Assembly: GCA_023440105.1 (NCBI GenBank)
Contig: JAEXSY010000011.1
Location: 1-17,806 of the forward strand
Length of the DNA: 17,806 nt
Direction of reading: 5' to 3'
Source: Bacillota bacterium
GTDB lineage: Bacteria; Bacillota; Clostridia; Clostridiales; Clostridiaceae
Of the stretch, positions 14,223-17,806 are shown piece after piece. The notes below the pieces were generated by a model. It saw only the letters and a list, made by a program, of their open reading frames with translations. It had not been told where the DNA came from and searched no databases. A program made the translations under genes and the position numbers. Numbering within the stretch: position 1 is the stretch's first letter; the number at the start of each line of letters is the position of its first letter.

Positions 14223-15974
14223 TCAATAAGGTTTAGAACCTATAACCACTCTATCCTTACCAGCTAAATCCTGATAGCTCTCTACATCTTCATATCCAGT
14301 CTCTATCAGAAGGTTCATTACCTCTATTTTTTGATTATAACCTATTTCAAAGGCTATTATTCCCCCTGGTCTCAGGACCTCTAAAGCCTCTTTAGTCAGC
14401 CTTCTGTAGAAGACCAATCCATCATCACCCCCATCTAAGGCAAGGGTCGGTTCATATTTCTTTACATCCTCCATGAGATTGTTTATCTCTTCTGTCTCTA
14501 TGTATGGTGGATTAGAAACAACAATATCATACTTCTTTTCTTCCTTTATGGGAAGCTCTAAAAGGTCACTATGGATAAAATGCAGCCTACTTTGGAGATT
14601 ATGCTTTCTGATATTTCTAAGAGTAACTTCCATAGCCTTTTGAGATATATCTATACAATCAACCTTCGCCTCTGAAATAAATGAAGCAAGTGCAATTCCT
14701 ATAGCGCCGCTACCAGTGCAAACATCGCATATATAAGGCTCCTCTAGCTCTTTCGCCTTATCTATAACCTTTTCCACAAGAATTTCTGTATCTCCTCTAG
14801 GTATTAACACGCCCTCTTTAACAAAGAGAGTAAGGCCCATAAACTCACATTCCTGAAGAATATATTTTATCGGCATTTTTTCTTCTCTAAGCTTTATAAG
14901 AGAATAGTACTTTTCTTCCTCTTTAAAAGAGACTACTTCCTCTCTATGAGTCATAATATAAAGCTTATCCTTATTAATAGCCTTACCTAAGAGCAGCTGA
15001 GTATCTAACAAATAGCTATCAATATGAGCTTCCTTCAACCTCTTGCTTCCCTTATCTATAAGACTTCCAATTGTTTCTTTTAAGTTCTCTGCGGCTCTTA
15101 AAGAAGCTATAGCCACCTCAATTTGATCATCCTCCGGCTCTCTTGTGGTCAAAAGCTGGAGCTGAAGCCCCGGAAATGCAAAAACTCTAGAGCAAAGGTT
15201 GTTACTTCTTCCCATCCATTTAATTATTTCGAAGGTTATCCCAGAAACCAGCGGTAGGAGCAGTATTCTCCACATAAACCTCTGCCATAGGGATTTATAG
15301 CCAGTAAAGGAAAATACTATTATGCTGACTATCATAACCAAGAAAACAAAACTAGTACCGCATCTAGGATGAAGCCTTGGAAACTTCTTCACATTCTCTA
15401 CCGTAAGCTCCTCTTCATTCTCATAGCAAAATATAGTCTTATGTTCTGCTCCATGATACTGAAACAACCTTTTAATATCTTCCATTCTTCCTATAAGGTA
15501 AATATAGCTTAAAAATAAAGCTATTCTAATAACTGCTTCTATGATATTAAGCCAGACCACTCCAAGTCCAATAGCTTTAAATAATGAGGTTATCGCTGTA
15601 GGCAGCAAAAAGAACAGACCAACAGATAATCCTAGAGACAGGCATAAGGTTAATCCTAAAACTACATTATCCCACTTGTCTCCCAATTTAGCTTTAAACC
15701 ATTTTTCCAGCTTAGTAGGCTCCTCTTCCTCCTCAAAAAAGGAAGCAGAGAAATTCAAGGAATTGATTCCAATTAAAAGAGAATCAATTAATGATACAAA
15801 ACCTCTTATTATAGGTAATGATAAAAGCTTATGTCTCTTGCTCACTGGTGTTCTCTTATCAAATTTTATAGATATTTTCCCCTTTGGAGTCCGTACTGCT
15901 GTTGCAGTGCCACTTTCACCTCTCATCATGACACCCTCCATGACAGCTTGACCCCCAACCTGAGTTTTTCTCAT
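14223..15974 (-). CDS. prmC: Fusion of DUF1385 membrane protein and PrmC release-factor glutamine methyltransferase
   Basis: One uninterrupted frame of 583 residues joins two families. Residues 1 to about 292 are a DUF1385 protein: GGQAVMEGVMMRG (7-19), QYHGAEHKTIFCYE (172-185), HPRCGTSF (202-209), four membrane helices (about 104-125, 137-161, 207-224, 232-251) and the typical end LTTREPEDDQIEVAI. Residues about 297-583 are PrmC, which methylates the GGQ glutamine of release factors: IPRGDTEILVEK (391-402, Gly for the usual Pro), S-adenosylmethionine motif DVCTGSGAIGIA (417-428) and NPPY (488-491). No internal start with a ribosome binding site is visible at the junction. prfA, its substrate, follows by 60 bases. 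In relatives the two genes are commonly adjacent, so this looks like stop-codon loss. It may tether PrmC to the membrane. DUF1385 function is unknown. Confidence 0.93.
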   Translation of the reverse strand: MRKTQVGGQAVMEGVMMRGESGTATAVRTPKGKISIKFDKRTPVSKRHKLLSLPIIRGFVSLIDSLLIGINSLNFSASFFEEEEEPTKLEKWFKAKLGDKWDNVVLGLTLCLSLGLSVGLFFLLPTAITSLFKAIGLGVVWLNIIEAVIRIALFLSYIYLIGRMEDIKRLFQYHGAEHKTIFCYENEEELTVENVKKFPRLHPRCGTSFVFLVMIVSIIVFSFTGYKSLWQRFMWRILLLPLVSGITFEIIKWMGRSNNLCSRVFAFPGLQLQLLTTREPEDDQIEVAIASLRAAENLKETIGSLIDKGSKRLKEAHIDSYLLDTQLLLGKAINKDKLYIMTHREEVVSFKEEEKYYSLIKLREEKMPIKYILQECEFMGLTLFVKEGVLIPRGDTEILVEKVIDKAKELEEPYICDVCTGSGAIGIALASFISEAKVDCIDISQKAMEVTLRNIRKHNLQSRLHFIHSDLLELPIKEEKKYDIVVSNPPYIETEEINNLMEDVKKYEPTLALDGGDDGLVFYRRLTKEALEVLRPGGIIAFEIGYNQKIEVMNLLIETGYEDVESYQDLAGKDRVVIGSKPY

Positions 15975-15997
15975 CTCATTCCATCCTTTATATATAA

Positions 15998-16609
15998 TTA
16001 TGTATTTTGATTAGCTTCTCTTTTATCCTCTTCCAGAAGCTTATAATAACACTGTCCGCATAAGGACTGATACTCAACGTTATCTACATTATCTATGGCT
16101 ACCTGTTCCCCATGAAATACATACTTTCCATTAATCTTTCTTCCATTTAAAATAGCCTTCCTTCCACAGGTGCATATAGTCTTCATCTCCTCAACGCTGT
16201 GAGCAAGGAGCAAAAGTCTCTCGCTACCCTCAAAGCCATTCATCAGAAAGTCAGTTCTTAAGCCATAGCATATCACAGGTATATCTAAAATCACTGCTAT
16301 TTTAAAGAGCTCATCAATATGATGTTTTTTAAAAAATTGAACCTCATCAGCTAATATACAATCAATCTTTCTGCCTTTACTTATACATTCCTCAACACAC
16401 TGAAAAATATTATCCTGGGAGTCAATCATGAAATCTACCTTTCGTACAACTCCTAGCCTGGATACTAAGGTATCTCCTCCTTTTTTATCTGTACCCGGCT
16501 TTATTATAACAACCTTCATTCCTCTTTCCTCATAATTATGAGCTACCTGCATAAGGCTGGTTGACTTTCCTGAATTCATTGCACCATATCTAAAATATAA
16601 TTTTCCCAT
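15998..16609 (-). CDS. tdk: Tdk, thymidine kinase
   Basis: The 203-residue type II thymidine kinase phosphorylates thymidine (and deoxyuridine) with ATP for dTTP salvage, in the cytosol. The P-loop is GAMNSGKST (9-17), the catalytic acid is Glu89 in LADEVQF, and YGLRTDF (115-121) belongs to the substrate-binding loop. A structural zinc site is formed by Cys146 and Cys148 (CTCG) with Cys184 and Cys187 (CGQC). ATG at 16621 opens the frame but touches the AAAGGA box directly. The ATG at 16609 gives MGKLYFRYGAMNSG, the usual Tdk N-terminus, with workable spacing (11 bases), and is preferred. It starts the tdk-prmC-prfA group, 23 bases before the fusion gene, and is divergent from rpmE, as tdk and rpmE are also neighbours in B. 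subtilis. Confidence 0.96.
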   Translation of the reverse strand: MGKLYFRYGAMNSGKSTSLMQVAHNYEERGMKVVIIKPGTDKKGGDTLVSRLGVVRKVDFMIDSQDNIFQCVEECISKGRKIDCILADEVQFFKKHHIDELFKIAVILDIPVICYGLRTDFLMNGFEGSERLLLLAHSVEEMKTICTCGRKAILNGRKINGKYVFHGEQVAIDNVDNVEYQSLCGQCYYKLLEEDKREANQNT

Positions 16610-16641
16610 GTAATAATACATCCTTTCGGCCTCAAAATATA

Positions 16642-16658
16642 CTATAATGATTATAGCA
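16642..16658 (-). promoter_or_regulatory. tdk extended -10 within a PerR/Fur-like dyad
   Basis: The minus strand reads TGCTATAAT, an extended -10, with TATAAT at 16650-16655; the -35 is poor. It lies inside CTATAATGATTATAG (16642-16656), a perfect 7-1-7 dyad that differs from the PerR box TTATAATnATTATAA only at the two end bases. The promoter is likely; the operator is speculative because TATAAT-rich DNA easily makes such dyads. Confidence 0.35.
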
Positions 16659-16710
16659 TTAATAAATGCTTATAAAAAGATAAAAACTTGTATATTCTCC
16701 AGTTAGTCTA

Positions 16711-16740
16711 TTGACTGTTTTTGCTAAGTCGTGATATACT
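16711..16740 (+). promoter_or_regulatory. Vegetative promoter of rpmE
   Basis: TTGACT (16711-16716), an 18-base spacer and TATACT (16735-16740), with an extended TG (TGATATACT), is the best sigma-A match in the window. Transcription would start near 16747, about 40 bases before the ATG. There is no visible L31-binding leader structure. Confidence 0.75.
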
Positions 16741-16786
16741 AATGAAGTTATAAAGTAGGATTTTTATCTTGAAAGAGGTGAAATAA

Positions 16787-16999
16787 ATGAGAGAAGGCAT
16801 ACATCCAAATTATAATCACGATGCATCAGTTAAGTGTGCTTGTGGTAATACATTTACAACTGGTTCTATTAAAAATGAATTAAAAGTTGAAATATGCTCC
16901 AAATGCCATCCTTTCTTCACTGGAAAGCAAAAGATTGTTGACGTTGGTGGAAGAGTTGAGAAATTCAACAAGAAATTTAATCTTAATAGTGAAAAGTAA
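16787..16999 (+). CDS. rpmE: RpmE, 50S ribosomal protein L31, zinc-binding type
   Basis: The 70-residue protein is L31 of the large subunit, located at the bridge between subunits. It is the C+ zinc-binding form, with Cys17 and Cys19 (KCACG) and Cys37 and Cys40 ([13 protein letters not shown]). The zinc form (RpmE) is replaced in many Firmicutes by a cysteine-free paralogue (YtiA/RpmE2) under zinc limitation; none is seen here. GAGGTG at 16775-16780 lies 6 bases from the ATG at 16787. It has its own promoter and terminator and is divergent from tdk. The sequence [10 protein letters not shown] is the standard start. Confidence 0.97.
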   Translation: MREGIHPNYNHDASVKCACGNTFTTGSIKNELKVEICSKCHPFFTGKQKIVDVGGRVEKFNKKFNLNSEK

Positions 17000-17006
17000 T
17001 CACTGC

Positions 17007-17045
17007 TAATGGGAAAGACTTCGGTCTTTCCCATTAAATTTTTTT
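17007..17045 (+). terminator. Rho-independent terminator of rpmE with TTCG loop
   Basis: TAATGGGAAAGAC (17007-17019) pairs with GTCTTTCCCATTA (17024-17036) around a TTCG tetraloop, a perfect 13-bp stem, followed by seven T (17039-17045). It is 7 bases after the rpmE stop. Confidence 0.95.
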
Positions 17046-17167
17046 ATAACTTCTTAACTATTTCTTAATAATAGCTCTTTTGTCTTTACATATCTTCTTA
17101 TAATGCTAAACTGTATATAATAGTAATTTATTACAATATCTTTAAGTATACGGGGTGTTATAAGAAA

Positions 17168-17806
17168 ATGAATAGAGTGTTGATATTAACAGCTTCCACA
17201 GGTCAAGGTCATAATCAAGCCGCAGATTCTTTAAAACATTCCTATGAGCAACAGGGCTTTCAGGTAGAAAAATACGATATCTTAAAGGACAACAACAAAC
17301 TCCTCAATAAGTTTGTTGTGGGAGGCTACGAGCTGTTAGTAGCTAAATCTCCAAAAGTCTACGGAGGTATTTATAATATAACTAACTTTTCTAAAATAAA
17401 CTTAGGTCTCAAACCCGCCTTCATCTATTCGAAGTTTAAAATTTATAGCTTTATAAAGAACTTCAAGCCTTCTGCTATTATTGGGACTCATCCTTTCAGC
17501 GTAAATATTATCGCATCTCTTAAAAAAAATAGAGAAATAAATATTCCCTTTATTTCTATTGTAACGGATTTTAAAGCTCATTACGCTTATTTAAGTCCCT
17601 ATGTAGATGCTTATATCACAGCCTGCGAGGATACCAAAGAGACCATGGACAGCCTGATTGTTCCCCATACAAGGATTTATCCTTATGGAATACCTATCAG
17701 AGAAGAATTTTTCCTAAAAACAAATCTTAAGGAAGATATCTTAAAGGACGCCCCCAAGGATGATTTTTTTAACATACTCTTAATGGGGGGCAGCATGGGG
17801 GTAAAC
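17168..17806 (+). CDS. MGDG-synthase/UgtP-type glycosyltransferase, 5' part
   Basis: An open frame of 213 codons starts at ATG 17168 and is cut by the right edge. It reads MNRVLILTASTGQGHNQAAD, the N-terminal signature of the monogalactosyldiacylglycerol synthase / UgtP (YpfP) glycosyltransferase group. Further family marks are IIGTHPFSVN, IPFISIVTDFKAHYAYLSP, VDAYITACEDTKE, YPYGIPIREEF and a Gly-rich NILLMGGSMG at the cut, where the nucleotide-sugar domain begins. Such enzymes transfer glucose or galactose from UDP-sugars to diacylglycerol at the membrane, making glycolipids or lipoteichoic acid anchors. The acceptor is not settled by this half. The start is supported by GGGGTG at 17152-17157. 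It follows the strong rpmE terminator, so it needs its own promoter. TATAAT occurs at 17099-17104 and 17116-17121, but neither has a good -35. Confidence 0.85.
   Translation, partial: MNRVLILTASTGQGHNQAADSLKHSYEQQGFQVEKYDILKDNNKLLNKFVVGGYELLVAKSPKVYGGIYNITNFSKINLGLKPAFIYSKFKIYSFIKNFKPSAIIGTHPFSVNIIASLKKNREINIPFISIVTDFKAHYAYLSPYVDAYITACEDTKETMDSLIVPHTRIYPYGIPIREEFFLKTNLKEDILKDAPKDDFFNILLMGGSMGVN

Noticed and set aside
15060..15120. Frameshift or separate start dividing DUF1385 and PrmC
   Set aside because: No stop, frame change or start codon with a ribosome binding site is visible at the junction; the single frame is taken at face value.
15541..15951. 136-codon plus-strand open frame inside the DUF1385 part of the fusion gene
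   Set aside because: It is antisense to conserved DUF1385 motifs and has no ribosome binding site or recognisable family.
17046..17167. Promoter for the right-end glycosyltransferase
   Set aside because: Two TATAAT hexamers are present, but no -35 element lies at 16-18 bases from either, so no specific promoter is called.
1..17806. Mobile elements, CRISPR arrays, prophage, toxin-antitoxin or defence genes
   Set aside because: I looked for direct-repeat arrays, transposase or integrase motifs and small paired genes on both strands and saw none; gene content and order are those of a conserved core chromosome.

Overview
This is a low-GC Firmicute chromosome segment, almost certainly from an anaerobic spore former of the Clostridium group. 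The evidence is AT-rich DNA, strong AGGAGG-type ribosome binding sites, a complete run of sporulation genes, a clostridial-type acetyl-CoA acetyltransferase and Bacillus/Clostridium-style gene order. It is core chromosome. I see no prophage, insertion sequence, CRISPR array, toxin-antitoxin pair or defence island. Nearly everything lies on the minus strand, except yyaC, rpmE and a glycosyltransferase cut by the right edge.

Layout. The left edge cuts through a minus-strand tRNA-Tyr. Next come an unrecognised membrane-anchored acidic protein (247-846, minus) and, divergently, yyaC (966-1502, plus), a sporulation protein related to the Gpr protease. yyaC converges on the cell-shape and sporulation block. 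Read in its own direction (right to left) that block is ywmB, murA, spoIID, spoIIQ, spoIIID, mbl, the same order of landmarks as in Bacillus subtilis. It combines peptidoglycan precursor synthesis (MurA), septal peptidoglycan degradation during engulfment (SpoIID), the forespore half of the engulfment channel (SpoIIQ), a mother-cell regulator (SpoIIID) and an actin-like scaffold of the elongation machinery (Mbl). Candidate sigma-E, sigma-F and vegetative promoters lie between the genes.

A monocistronic thiolase gene (7347-8528) follows, between two hairpin terminators. It has a 344-base upstream region with a promoter overlapped by a Rex-like redox operator. Further right is the equivalent of the B. 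subtilis tdk-prfA-prmC-ywlC-ywlE-rpiB-upp neighbourhood. In transcription order it reads tdk, a DUF1385-PrmC fusion, prfA, a terminator, an unrecognised two-helix membrane protein, a ZIP-family metal transporter, ywlC (threonylcarbamoyl-AMP synthase), ywlE (probable protein-arginine phosphatase), rpiB and upp. Nucleotide salvage (tdk, upp, rpiB) and translation fidelity or termination (ywlC, prmC, prfA) dominate this part. rpmE, with its own promoter and a textbook terminator, reads to the right, followed by the 5' part of an MGDG-synthase/UgtP-type glycosyltransferase.

The points most worth a second look are the in-frame fusion of a DUF1385 membrane domain to the release-factor methyltransferase PrmC, a SpoIIQ that has lost its LytM zinc ligands, an RpiB with Leu instead of the conserved His near its N-terminus, the Rex-like box on the thiolase promoter, and a Fur/PerR-like dyad on the tdk promoter. 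No wholly new multi-gene system was found. The start codons of spoIIQ, spoIID, ywlC, the ZIP gene, the 12444 gene and tdk were moved inward from the longest open frame because of ribosome binding site placement.
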